DNA of 64,000 bases from Plectosphaerella cucumerina (lineage: Eukaryota > Ascomycota > Sordariomycetes > Glomerellales > Plectosphaerellaceae): contig JAGPXD010000006.1 in NCBI GenBank assembly GCA_020746995.1, forward strand, positions 2,480,001-2,544,000, given 5' to 3'. Shown in pieces: positions 36,218 to 46,163 of the stretch. The first letter of the stretch is position 1; the number at the start of each line of letters is the position of its first letter. The notes beneath the pieces were generated by a model, which saw only the letters and a program-made list of their open reading frames with translations, had not been told where the DNA came from and did not search any database. Both the position numbers and the translations under genes were made by a program.

Positions 36218-36795
36218 ATGCAGCTTACCTCCGTCATCGCCACCATGGCCATCGTGTCCCTTGGCCAGGCTAGCGCCAGTGAGTTTTCCCTTTGCCTGGA
36301 AACGTACCTGTGCGAGCCGGCTGACACCACCAAGTCCACCGGCGCCAGAACCTCGTCGACGTCTTCGATAACGCCGGCGATGCCTGCTCTGTCGGCAACG
36401 AGGATGGCGAGTGCGACAAGTTCGGCCGTTGCGTGCAGTTTATCCCGCCCAACGAGCAGAGCATCCTGAACCAAGGACGCAACGTCGCCGCGTGCACGAG
36501 GAGTGAGTGCCTCGACTTCCCGTCCATGATGTTTTCCAGTGCTGACGCGAGAACAGACCCTGCCGGGCAGGAGAACAACATTGGCTTCGGCAACTCGTTC
36601 AACGGCGAGGGCGAGGCGCTCTTTGGGAATGTAGGCGTCGCGTGCTCGGTTGGCAACGATGATGGCGAGTGTGACAGGTTTGGGCGGTGTGTGCAGTTCA
36701 TTCCCCCGAATGAGCAGAGTGTGCTGAACCAGGGGCGGGATGTTGCGACTTGTACGGCGGGAGGACAGGTGGGCACTCTGAGGGTCAGGGTCTAG
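36218..36795 (+). CDS. Small secreted protein with two near-identical four-cysteine modules
   Basis: Exons 36218-36278, 36335-36502 and 36557-36795 join to 155 residues. A signal peptide (1-20, ending GQASA) is followed by IHRRQ, a likely Kex2-type site. Two modules follow: residues 35-75 (Cys38, 47, 53, 74) and 103-143 (Cys106, 115, 121, 142), both with spacing C-X8-C-X5-C-X20-C and sharing CVQFIPPNEQS; the copies are about 68 residues apart. The eight cysteines suggest two disulfides per module. The second intron is 54 bp with no stop, so retention would add 18 residues. No family recognised. Size, signal and cysteines fit an apoplastic effector or antimicrobial-type protein, which is inference only. 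Confidence 0.8.
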
Positions 36796-37009
36796 GTTGT
36801 CAAGTCAATGAAACGCCTGATGAGCTGATGTGAGAAGAGTGAGGATGCAAGACTCGGAGGTGCGAGAGAGGGTGGAAAGGGGCACAGTGCTCGACGCTTT
36901 CAAAACGGTGCGAGGGACTGTGCGCGGTCCACCTCGCGAGAAACCAGCCATCGACGCGTAAAGAGCTTCACCACTACAGTCCTCTGCAAACAGCCTCACC
37001 ACCACCACA

Positions 37010-37554
37010 ATGTCGAAACCCATGTTCAAGATCACCAGCCCCGGCGACGAGGCATCGCCAAATGTCGTGGCCAACCTCCTCCCCTGCCGCGTCCAGCACG
37101 ACGGGCCCCTCGACACGGTGCAGCCCTTCTGGCAGCCCAAGACCCAGGGTACATTTCCCCCTCCTCCTCTAACATATGAAGGAAGATACTGACAAACCTA
37201 GACGACAAGAGCGTCGCCTTCTTCCGCGGACGTGAACTACACGGAAAGACTGTTAAGCTCCCCTCCGGCTACCGCGGCGTCGTGGTCGACAGGGTCCCGG
37301 ACGCGCCAGACGCGCCGAAGCACCCCGTCACGGAGATTGACGACGAGTCGGATGAAGTGAGGGAGGTCCAGCCTGAGCCGTCGTCGATGAAGGTTAGGGC
37401 TGAGTTTGATGAGGTTGTCGTTTGGGGCCATGAGGCGATGGCGGACGCGGCGTCGGACCCGTATGTGAGGAGCGTGGAGGAGTGGTTGCAGGTTTCGGCG
37501 CTGATACATGCGTATCCGTCGCCGGGGTCGTCTGAGGGAGAGGAATCGACGTGA
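37010..37554 (+). CDS. RNASEH2C: Ribonuclease H2 subunit C
   Basis: Small non-catalytic subunit of the heterotrimeric RNase H2, which removes ribonucleotides misincorporated in DNA and RNA of RNA/DNA hybrids. Exons 37010-37148 and 37202-37554 give 163 residues. The family pattern is clear: an N-terminal strand with NLLPCRVQHDGPL, then VAFFRGRELHGKTVKLPSGYRG (read as two adjoining motifs, FFRGRELHGK and LPSGYRGVVV), an acidic loop (about 95-115) and a C-terminal FDEVVVWGHE strand followed by an EEWL helix. The 53 bp intron has ends GTACAT/CTAG. It starts 214 bp after the stop of the secreted-protein gene. Confident at the family level. Confidence 0.88.
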
Positions 37555-38112
37555 TATGTCTGTGAGGATCGAGGAAGGCTGATCAGTAGCAGGTTTGCTG
37601 CGCTTGGGATGGTTGGGTTACGGCGGGGTATCGGCGTCAGGCGTCATCTTTCGACATCGTCACCGAGGTTACTTTGAACCTATTATCTCATGCTTCCGCT
37701 CTCCAAGTCCTCTGATATCTGTCTACTGTCTATTCTCTCCTTCTCAACCTCAGCTGCCTGTCCTGATGTCAACTTCCTCCCATGTGCACTAACAATTAAG
37801 GCCAAATCAGGCTAGCGCGGGGCAGATGCAGTCAATTAAAGTCGTGTCGCGCTAGTACGCGTCTGGGGCCAGGGGCAGCGCGAATTCTCGCGTCGGCTCC
37901 CACTTTAGCGGGCGGCCCTGGCAACCGTTTCGCCAAACCCCACTGCGTCCAACTTGACCACGCACGACTCCATCGACACATCTCGCTTCCCCTGGCGGAA
38001 AGAACAATCGCATCCCCCTCCAGCAACCCTGCACTTCGTACATACGCACCCGATACTCAGCGTCATCAACTCCTCCGACACATTGATCGAATCACCCGAT
38101 CCCTCCGCGACC
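37555..38112. other. Intergenic region between RNASEH2C and mcm6
   Basis: 558 bp. Pyrimidine-rich stretches at about 37,690-37,760 and 37,970-38,110 fit the mcm6 promoter and leader. The hexamer ACGCGT, the MluI cell-cycle box core of yeast replication genes, occurs in the form TACGCGTC at about 37,856-37,863, 250 bp upstream of mcm6. Confidence 0.45.
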
Positions 38113-41023
38113 ATGGCTCCCTCGAGCGACGCCGGCTTCACCATGTCTGATGGTGCGCCGACACCCAGACCGCACCCAGGTCTTCCCAGCTCCTCCGGCG
38201 CAAGACCGCGGGCACCGCCCTCGGAGAGCATGGCTGGCGCCAGCGATGGCGAGGGTGACGGCTTCGCAGACGACCAGGTCCCTCGCGGCTCTAGGATGCA
38301 GGACACCGCCAGCATCCCCAAAGTCGAAGACAGAATCGGCCTGGTGATCCAGGACCATTTTGAGGGCTTCATTCAGTCGTAAGTCTCCCTCCGCTCCACG
38401 CCACTTACGCACCGCCTGACCATTGTCTTCCAGCTTCGAAGATGATACCGCCAAAGAGGACCAACCCGCCTCCTCCGGCATGAAATATTACGGCACGAAG
38501 CTGTACCTCAACAACATGCAGTACATGGCCGAGAGGCAGCTGTCCACCTTTTACGTCGACTTCAAGCATGTCAGCTCCTGGAACAACGGCGAACTGGCTG
38601 ATGGAATCGTGCGGAACTACTATCGCTTCCTCCCCTTCCTCACCGCCGCCGTCCACAACATGATGGCAAAGTACCAGCCGAAATACTACAACGACCATCG
38701 CCAGACCAACGCCTCCAGCAACAGGACCACCTCGGCCGCCAGCGCCGCCGGCTCCGCAAGCCAGACTGCCTCGGGCGTTGCCCCGGCCGGCCAGCCTGCC
38801 GACAAGCTCTTCGCCATCGCCTTCTACAACCTCCCCCTCATCTCCAGGGTGCGCAGCCTGCGCGCCCAGAACGTCGGCCAGCTGCTCTCCATCTCCGGTA
38901 CTGTCACGAGGACTTCCGAGGTCCGCCCCGAGCTCTCCCTAGCCACCTTCACCTGCCTCGCCTGCAGGGCCGTCGTGCCAAATGTCGAGCAGACCTTTCG
39001 CTACACTGAGCCCACCCAGTGCCCCAACGTCAGCTGCATGAACCGCCAGGCCTGGCAGCTCGACATCCGCCGCAGCACCTTTGTCGACTGGCAAAAGGTC
39101 CGCATCCAGGAAAACAGTTCCGAGATTCCCACGGGAAGCATGCCGCGCACCATGGACGTCATCTTCCGCGGCGAGATTGTCGACCGCGCAAAGGCCGGAG
39201 AGAAGTGCGTCTTCACCGGCGCCCTCATCGTCGTGCCCGACGTCAGCCAGCTTGCCCTCCCCGGCGAGCGCAAGACAGCCGTGCGCGATGATAGAGGTTC
39301 CCAGAACGACGCCGGTGGCACTGGTGTTGGCGGCCTCAAGGCCCTCGGCGTGCGCGACCTCACCTACCGCATGGCCTTCCTCGCCTGCATGGCTGTCCCC
39401 GATAACTCGTCTGACGGCCAGGTCACCGAGATGGTCGCCTCCATTCTGCAGGGCTCTTACACTGAAACGCAGGAGACGGTCGACCTGGCCCAGAGTACCG
39501 TGCTCGCGTCCATGACCAACACGGAGATTGCCGAGCTGCGTGAGCTCGTCCACAGCGAGCACATCTACTCGCGTCTCGTCAACTCCCTGGCGCCTATGGT
39601 CTACGGCCACGAGGTCGTCAAGAAAGGTCTGCTGCTGCAGCTCATGTCCGGTCTGCACAAGACCACGGCCGAAGGCATGGAGCTTCGTGGCGACATCAAC
39701 ATCTGCATTGTCGGAGATCCGTCCACCTCGAAGTCCCAGTTCCTCAAGTACATCTGTGGCTTCGCGCCCCGCGCCGTCTACACCTCTGGCAAGGCCTCGT
39801 CGGCCGCCGGTCTCACGGCCGCTGTCATCAAGGACGAAGAGACAGGCGAGTTCACCATCGAGGCCGGCGCTCTCATGCTTGCCGACAACGGCATCTGTGC
39901 TATTGACGAGTTCGACAAGATGGACATTGCTGATCAGGTTGCTATCCACGAGGCAATGGAGCAGCAGACTATCTCGATCGCAAAGGCCGGTATCCAGGCC
40001 ACCCTCAACGCTCGCACCTCGATCCTTGCTGCCGCCAACCCCGTCGGTGGCCGCTATAACCGCAAGACGACCCTGCGCGCCAACATCAACATGAGCGCCC
40101 CCATCATGTCGCGTTTCGACCTCTTCTTCGTTGTCCTCGACGAGTGCACAGAGTCGGTCGACCGCCACCTGGCCGAGCACATTGTCGGCATCCACCAGCT
40201 GCGTGACGCCGCCATCGAGCCCGAATTCAGCACCGAGCTCCTCCAGCGCTACATCCGCTTCGCCCGCACCTTCCGCCCCATGTTCACGCCAGAGGCGCGC
40301 GCGACTCTCGTGGAGCGGTACAAGCAGCTTCGCGCCGACGATGCCCAGGGCGGCATCGGTCGCAACAGCTACCGCATCACCGTTCGTCAGCTTGAGAGCA
40401 TGGTCCGTCTGTCCGAGGCCATTGCAAAGGTCAACTGCGTCGAGGAGATCACCCCAACCATGGTTGACGAGGCATTCAACCTGCTGCGGCAGAGCATCAT
40501 CTCGGTCGAGCATGACGACGTCAACTTTGCCGATGAGGATGAGGAGGCGGACGCGCCACCCGAGGATTCGGAGACGCTTCGCCGCGCGGCGAGGGAGGCC
40601 AGCGGCCAACGGGCCGAGGACGCCGAGGGCGATGCGGCCATGGACGAAGGTGGTGCCGTGGGCGCGCCGCAGAGGAAGAAGCAGACCATCACGTACGAGC
40701 GGTACATTGCCATTGTCAACATGTTCGTGCAGCGCATCAACGAGGACGAGCAGGGCACGGGCGAGGGCGTGGACGGCGACGAGTTGGTGCAGTGGTACCT
40801 CGAACAACGCGAGGAGGAGATGCAGGGCGAGGACGACTACCACGACGAGAAGCGCCTGGCGAGCCTGGTGCTGCGCAAGATGGTCAAAGAGAACATTCTC
40901 ATGGCCGTGCGGGCGTCGGGTGGCGATGGGGAGGATGAGGAGGAGGACAATGCGGGCGAGGGACCAGCGGATGACAAGATTATGTACATCTTGCATCCCA
41001 ACTGTGCGGTGGAGGAGTTCTAG
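38113..41023 (+). CDS. mcm6: DNA replication licensing factor Mcm6
   Basis: Subunit of the Mcm2-7 helicase in the CMG complex that unwinds DNA at forks. Exons 38113-38378 and 38434-41023 give 951 residues. In order: Ser/Pro-rich N-terminus (1-75); MCM N-terminal OB domain with a zinc ribbon (CLAC and CPNVSC pairs, about 260-300); AAA+ core with Walker A GDPSTSKS (about 516-523), Walker B IDEFDKM (Asp580) and arginine finger SRF (Arg649); and a C-terminal winged-helix region rich in Asp/Glu. DECTESVDRHLAEHIVGIHQ distinguishes Mcm6 from the other five paralogues. Start is the first ATG in frame; the leader before it is open but begins without ATG. The single intron is 55 bp. Confidence 0.95.
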
Positions 41024-41590
41024 GGGTGGACGGAAAGGGGATGATGACGATGATGATATGCATGGGTTTGGGAGTGAGGGACGGCGTCAGGAGTTGGTCT
41101 GTCTCATGGCTGCAAAATGTGGTAGATGAATGATTTAACGGAGGACATGTTCGAACGCATGGGATTATTGCTTGGCATAATGCAGTTGTTCAATTGCTCT
41201 TTCGATCGGGAATTTCGAGGGGGCCCTCCAATACATCTGGGACACAGCTGATGACCCCCCCGCGCACGCTGCCAATGCTTCGCATCGCCACACGACTCCA
41301 TCACCAAGCAACCTCTAAAATGACCGCAATAAATGCTCCGGTGACGGACGAGACCCTTGTGCGGACTTCCCTCACTAATGAATCGTTACCAATGCCGAGT
41401 CTGGGCAGGATCATCCTTAGCCAATTAAGGGCCTCGGACGTGAAAATCCTAGCGGTGCCTCGCCTCTTGTTCCCGCGAGTGAGGTATTTTTAAGGGTGCA
41501 ACCTCGCCATCCAGGTAGATTGCCAGAAATGCCCAAGTCTGCTTCAATGTCGAAATCCGGCGACAGTTCTTCTCATCACTCGCAAACACG
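41024..41590. other. Intergenic region between mcm6 and the MFS gene
   Basis: 567 bp. I looked for the conserved core of a fungal TPP riboswitch upstream of the transporter because of its YkoF neighbour and did not find it. No gene recognised. Confidence 0.45.
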
Positions 41591-43131
41591 ATGATCGCCT
41601 CCAAAGACGCCCCGGAGCCGTCTGTCCTCCCGGGCAAGACGGAGGCCGAATCGACCACCGTGCAATCCCCTCCCTCTCACGACAGCAGCACCGATTCCCG
41701 GAAACTCAACTTCTTCCACTGGCACGATGCCGCCACTTCGCGCGAGGAGAAGCATTTCCTCTTCAAGCTTGATTTCTACCTTCTGACCTACGCTTGTCTC
41801 TCCTTCTTCGTCAAGATGCTCGACCAGACAAACGTCACAAACGCCTATTCGTCCGGTATGGCGGAGGACCTGGCCTTTGGTCCGGGAAACGAGCTGTCGT
41901 GGATGAACACGTACTTCCAGATCGGGACGCTGATTGGGAGTCCGTTTGGAAATCTGGTGATGAGCAAAGTGAGGCCGAGGTATTGGTTGCCGTTTTGCAT
42001 GGCGACTTGGTCGTTCTTTGTGTTGTTTTTGTACAAGTGCAACACGGCGCCGCAGTTCTATGTCATGAGGGTATGTTCTTTCATCCTTTCAAGTGTTGCA
42101 GCTTGCTGACTTTCATCTAGTTCTTCATCGGTTTCTGGGAATCATCGGCCTGGCCTGGTATTCACTACCTGCTGGGCGCCTGGTATCTCAAGAGCGAAAT
42201 CGGCAGACGCTCGGCCCTGTTCGTCATCTCCTCGATCCTCGGGCAGATGTTCTCAGGGTACCTCCAAGCCGCGCTCTTCAGTGGCATGGACGGCAAGCTC
42301 GGCCTCGCCGCCTGGCGATGGCTTTTCATCTTTGATTTTATCATTGGCATTCCTGTTATCATCTACGGCATCTGTGTCATCCCCGACACGCCGCACAAGA
42401 CCAAGGCCTTCTGGTTGAACGACTGGGAGCGCCAGCACGCCTGCGATCGCATCGAGTCCGAGGGCCGCAAGCCCATTGGGAAGCTGGACTGGACCGTCTT
42501 CAGACGTATCTTCACGTCCTGGCAGGTCTACGCTTTCAGCCTGGGCTTCATGCTGTGGCAGCTCACATGCGCTGGATACACCATCCAGGCGTTCACCATC
42601 TACCTGCGCAAGCAGGGCTACGCCATCGTGGACGTCAACAACATCCCGACAGCCCAGCCTGCGTTCAACGTCCTCGTTATGTTCACGACGGGCTGGGTCT
42701 CCGACAAGCTTCGCGACAGGCGCCCTGCTTTCCTCGTCATCGGAACTCTCCTCACAGTCTGCTACGCCGTGATGACGGCGTGGTACGTCCCGCACGGTGT
42801 CAGAATCTTCTTCTTTATCCTGATCGGAGTCTACGGCTCCTTCACGCCCCTGATGGCCGGGTGGATCAACGAGGCGTGCGGCGGTGACGATGAGAAGCGT
42901 GGCTTCATCCTCGGGTTCACCATGTCGGTGGGTGGCGCCGTGCAGATCCCGTTCCAGCAGCTCCAGTGGCCGAGCTCGCTGGCCCCGGCGTACCGGGAGA
43001 CGCACGGGTGGGCGAGCGCGCTGGTGTTTGTGGTGGCGTTGACGCTTTGGACAGGCTTTGGCATCAGCTTTGTGCAGAAGTGGGCGCAGAAGAGGGAGGC
43101 GACGGAGAAGGTGGCCGCGGAGGGGGCTTAG
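41591..43131 (+). CDS. MFS transporter, anion:cation symporter (Dal5/Tna1/pantothenate-like) family
   Basis: Predicted plasma-membrane proton symporter. Exons 41591-42070 and 42121-43131 (50 bp intron) give 496 residues. A cytosolic N-terminus (1-57) is followed by about 12 membrane helices, a central loop near 255-290 and a charged C-terminus. YACLSFFVKMLDQTNVTNAY in helix 1 is the hallmark of the fungal allantoate/nicotinate/pantothenate/biotin branch (Dal5, Tna1, Liz1/Fen2, Vht1, Thi73). Motif A-like GSPFGNLVMSKVRPRYWLP lies between helices 2 and 3. Substrate cannot be told from sequence. Its 3' neighbour, 226 bp away and converging, is a YkoF-type thiamin/HMP-binding protein, which points to a vitamin or precursor as cargo; this is inference. 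Confidence 0.9.
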
Positions 43132-43357
43132 ATGATCTTCTCCCTGAGCGTGTCGTGAAATCTAGCCATTGAATCATTGCTCATTGCCCGTGTTCGGTAT
43201 CGTAACTCTGGTGCCATGAGAATAACCGTGACCGTGGCCATGTGAGAGTTCCTCGAAAATGAAGTTGCCAAGATTTCGCGATAGTTTCATTTCGTCCGCA
43301 GCTTACTTCGGCCGATGTCGGAGGAGGTGAGAGGGCTACTTTTCCTGGGCTATCTGT

Positions 43358-43966
43358 CTAGGCCTTGCTTGGGCTGTTGGCCGAAACGGTGAGGTCGATG
43401 GCAAGATGTCCCGCCGGTGACCCGAACCGTAGAAACGCCTCACTCAGCGTCGCAAAAACGGCACCCGCATCCCCGCGCAGTGTCGTGCAAAAGTTCTTGG
43501 ACTTTCCAAAGACTCCGGACCTCTTCAAAAAGTCGATACATCCGTAAATCTCGTCCATGTGGTGCCCCGCGCCGAGCGGGTAGAGCGAGAGTTGCGCGGC
43601 GACAACCTGGCCACACGACGGCGCGCCCGCGACATTGGCGAGAGCCTCCTCAACGCGGGCGGCGATGGGGGTGCCAAAGTCCCGGCCGGCAATGGGCGTG
43701 CAGATGGGGTCATCGGGCTCTCCCGGGCAGCCGCGCGAGACGGTAGCGTGGAGGACGCAGTGGACGTTGTTGCGAGAGGCGGCGACGTGGAGGTCGCGCA
43801 TGGCGGGGAAGATCTCCTGAGGGGGGCCGACGAGAAGGGTTGAGAGATCGTCTGTTTCGATGCGGAAGCGGGCGCGGTAGGGGTCGAGGGCTGAGAGGCT
43901 GCTCAGGATGATGCGGACGAAGTCGTCCGCCATGGGGTAGAGGGAGACTTGGGCGCCGGAAAACAT
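43358..43966 (-). CDS. YkoF-family (thiamin/HMP-binding) protein, two-domain
   Basis: Single exon, 202 residues. Two tandem YkoF repeats are visible: residues 5-66 starting AQVSLYPMADDFVRII, and residues 120-190 starting AQLSLYPLGAGHHMDEIYG with a following TTLRGDAGAVF. Bacillus YkoF has the same two-repeat layout and binds thiamin or its hydroxymethylpyrimidine part, and in bacteria sits beside an HMP transporter. No signal peptide or membrane helix, so cytosolic. Four cysteines occur but in no recognised pattern. Converges with the MFS gene. The start codon at 43966 directly precedes the first repeat. Whether it binds, delivers or senses ligand is unknown. Confidence 0.8.
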   Translation of the reverse strand: MFSGAQVSLYPMADDFVRIILSSLSALDPYRARFRIETDDLSTLLVGPPQEIFPAMRDLHVAASRNNVHCVLHATVSRGCPGEPDDPICTPIAGRDFGTPIAARVEEALANVAGAPSCGQVVAAQLSLYPLGAGHHMDEIYGCIDFLKRSGVFGKSKNFCTTLRGDAGAVFATLSEAFLRFGSPAGHLAIDLTVSANSPSKA

Positions 43967-44396
43967 CTTGGCTGCTGCTGATTCTTGAAATGTGACGATG
44001 ATTGAACAGGTTCTTCACTTTTGAGGTATTGTTGTTCGAGAGGCAAGTGTACAATATCACTCACCAGGCATGCTGCGGGCGATGAGGTCGAGAGGGTCAT
44101 ATTCTGACCAACACCCCTATTTTGTCACGTGCAGCATCACGTGTCATGGCAGGTTTGACCCATGCTGAATCTTGGCAGGTGGGACAACGGGTGCCCCCTG
44201 GGAGTGTGGTACGTCTCCCGTCGCCTTGTTTTCAAGTTCCCTCCTGCATCTCTGGTATATATACTGAGGTGCTCACAGTTTCTACCAGGATTTTGCTTTG
44301 TTTCCTACACTGCCATTTCCCATATTCTCCAGGCTGCCAATTTCGTGCTCTCCCCACATGATTCGGTCTTTTCTCACTACGTTCTTCACCAGAGGC
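43967..44396. promoter_or_regulatory. Divergent region of YkoF gene (-) and ankyrin gene (+), TATA box at 44256
   Basis: 430 bp between divergent starts. TATATATA at 44256-44263 lies 141 bp before the chosen ankyrin start on the plus strand. Confidence 0.45.
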
Positions 44397-45206
44397 ATGC
44401 CCACCCCGGCTTCGGGCCTCCTCGGCGCCTGCAAGAGCGGCACCGTCGATGAGGTGTCTCGTCAACTGGATGTTGAGCCGGGCAACCGCCCCCCTTCCGT
44501 CGAACTACTTGCAGCTGCGATGGATGGTAACAACACACCCGTTCTGGAATATCTGATCGCCAAGTTCAAAGATGATCAGCCTTCAACACCGTGGCAGGCC
44601 GACTACAAAGTCATCATGCAAGCCACAGAGCGACTGGAGCATTTCAAGCTCTTCTGGGAGGCTGACCCTTCCGTCAGCACGGCATACTTGGGCCACACAG
44701 GAAATGTGCCAGGATTCGCAGTCATGGGACAAAATATCCCCCTGCTTGCCTTCCTGCTCAAGACGGGGGTGAACCCGGATGACGCTCAGCTGATGCACAG
44801 ACCAGCAATCAACTGGGCTGTTCACTCTGGGTACTCGGAAATTGTCGGCCTACTGCTGGATCATGGAGCGCACGTCAAGGAGTCGAATGCGTTGGCCATC
44901 GCGCAGGAGGCGGACAAGCTTGATATCCTAAAGCTGTTGGTCGAGAAAGGCGGCATGGATATCAACGTCGCCCAGGAAAGCGCCTCAGATGACGATCAAG
45001 GCGATAATGACGGAGACGTCACGGCCAACACAGGCCCTGTTCTGCACCTGGCCATCGCGAAGGGACAGGCGGAGATGGTGCGCGCTCTGCTACAGGATCT
45101 AAAAGCTGATGCTACGGTCAAAGACGGAGAAGGTAGAACCGCTCTGCAGAGAGCTCAAGAGCAAGGGAACCAAGAGATTCTCAACCTCTTGGCACGGAAG
45201 GCCTAG
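44397..45206 (+). CDS. Ankyrin-repeat protein
   Basis: Single exon, 269 residues from the ATG at 44397; an in-frame ATG at 44358 would add 13 residues and cannot be excluded. Ankyrin-type helix pairs are recognisable from about residue 5 (GLLGACKSGTVDEV) through PAINWAVHSGYSEIVGLLLDHGAHV (residues about 140-165; split here as INWAVHSGYSE and VGLLLDHGA) to VLHLAIAKGQAEMVRALL and RTALQRAQEQGNQEI at the C-terminus. Repeats are degenerate, and an acidic loop (SASDDDQGDNDGD) interrupts them near 201-215. No enzymatic domain, signal peptide or membrane helix. Probably a cytosolic interaction protein; partner unknown. Stand-alone ankyrin proteins of this size are common in filamentous ascomycetes. 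Confidence 0.8.
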   Translation: MPTPASGLLGACKSGTVDEVSRQLDVEPGNRPPSVELLAAAMDGNNTPVLEYLIAKFKDDQPSTPWQADYKVIMQATERLEHFKLFWEADPSVSTAYLGHTGNVPGFAVMGQNIPLLAFLLKTGVNPDDAQLMHRPAINWAVHSGYSEIVGLLLDHGAHVKESNALAIAQEADKLDILKLLVEKGGMDINVAQESASDDDQGDNDGDVTANTGPVLHLAIAKGQAEMVRALLQDLKADATVKDGEGRTALQRAQEQGNQEILNLLARKA

Positions 45207-46163
45207 GGTCAGGCAGAATGACAGTACTGATTGCTATTGAGGGAACACAATTCTTCCGTGAGCCGTTACGAACCTATATCAAGAGACCCTTGCTTGTATG
45301 CAGCCTTATTCAGGGCGTGCCGGGGCCGGGCCGAGCCTCGTACCCCATTGCCTTGCATGCAGTTCAAGTCTAGAACACAATGGATGGCACGATTCTCATG
45401 CAGTCCTGGGCCGAGCCTCGCTCGTGTTACCTTTTTGTTGCATGCATCTGAATTCTAGAACGCTTACACGAAGCTGACACTGTCGCAACACATCACTCGT
45501 ATTTTCGCAAATGTAATCAGTCGGAATTTGATGCAGAGCACCAACCGCCCATTTCCTCTTTCGGCTGGACGCGGTCTGGGCACCCTTTTTACCGGGGTGT
45601 CATGTAATTCAGGTAGTTTGGTTCATGACAAGGCATGTGATGGCGTTGCTTGGAGATCCGTCTCCAGAAACCATGACCGGGCATCACAACATTAAAAGAT
45701 TTAGGTGAAGCCGAGCTCGTTGCACAAGCTCCGCCCGTGTATAGCCTCTGGATGCTGGTCTCATCCAGCGCTCGTCGACTGTTGGCACAACGAAGTTGTA
45801 AACAGACGACAGGACGAAGTGAGCAAACCGTTGAAACCAACCGTTTCTTTCCACGCCAAGATTTAATAGTGCATGGTTTCCACCGGTTAAGTTGTCTGGT
45901 TCTCCACAGACCCTTAGGGACGCGCATCCTCGTTGCCTCTCTCTGAGGTGGCAGGTCTACTTTGGGCGGAGATGCGGCCGCTTCCGGGCTGAGAGCAACG
46001 AAGCTCAATAGCGTTGGCAGATTTATTTCGAGACGTGCAGCAACATACCGGTCTGAGTTCTGTGCTATAAAATGTAGCTGATGGCGCGCCTCTTGGGGCC
46101 TCGATATTTTCCAGCTTTCCAAGCACTTCATCCCCATACCTGAAGCCTGACTATCTCGCTACA
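45207..46163. other. Intergenic region before the Kex2-site secreted protein
   Basis: 957 bp with no recognised gene. A degenerate direct repeat (GGGCCGAGCCTCG ... TGCATGCA ... TCTAGAAC) occurs at about 45,330-45,375 and again at about 45,410-45,460. A minus-strand frame at 45589-46137 has no recognisable product and overlaps the promoter of the next gene. Confidence 0.45.
46066..46073 (+). promoter_or_regulatory. TATA box (TATAAAAT)
   Basis: Good TATA match 98 bp upstream of the start codon at 46164, at the spacing expected for a strongly regulated fungal gene. Confidence 0.55.

Noticed and set aside
38939..40996. 685-codon minus-strand frame
   Set aside because: Antisense shadow of mcm6.
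41024..41590. TPP riboswitch upstream of the MFS gene
   Set aside because: I looked for the conserved CTGAGA and downstream pairing segments of fungal TPP aptamers because of the YkoF neighbour and did not find them.
45589..46137. 182-codon minus-strand frame before the secreted-protein gene
   Set aside because: No recognised domain and it runs across the TATA box of the plus-strand gene.
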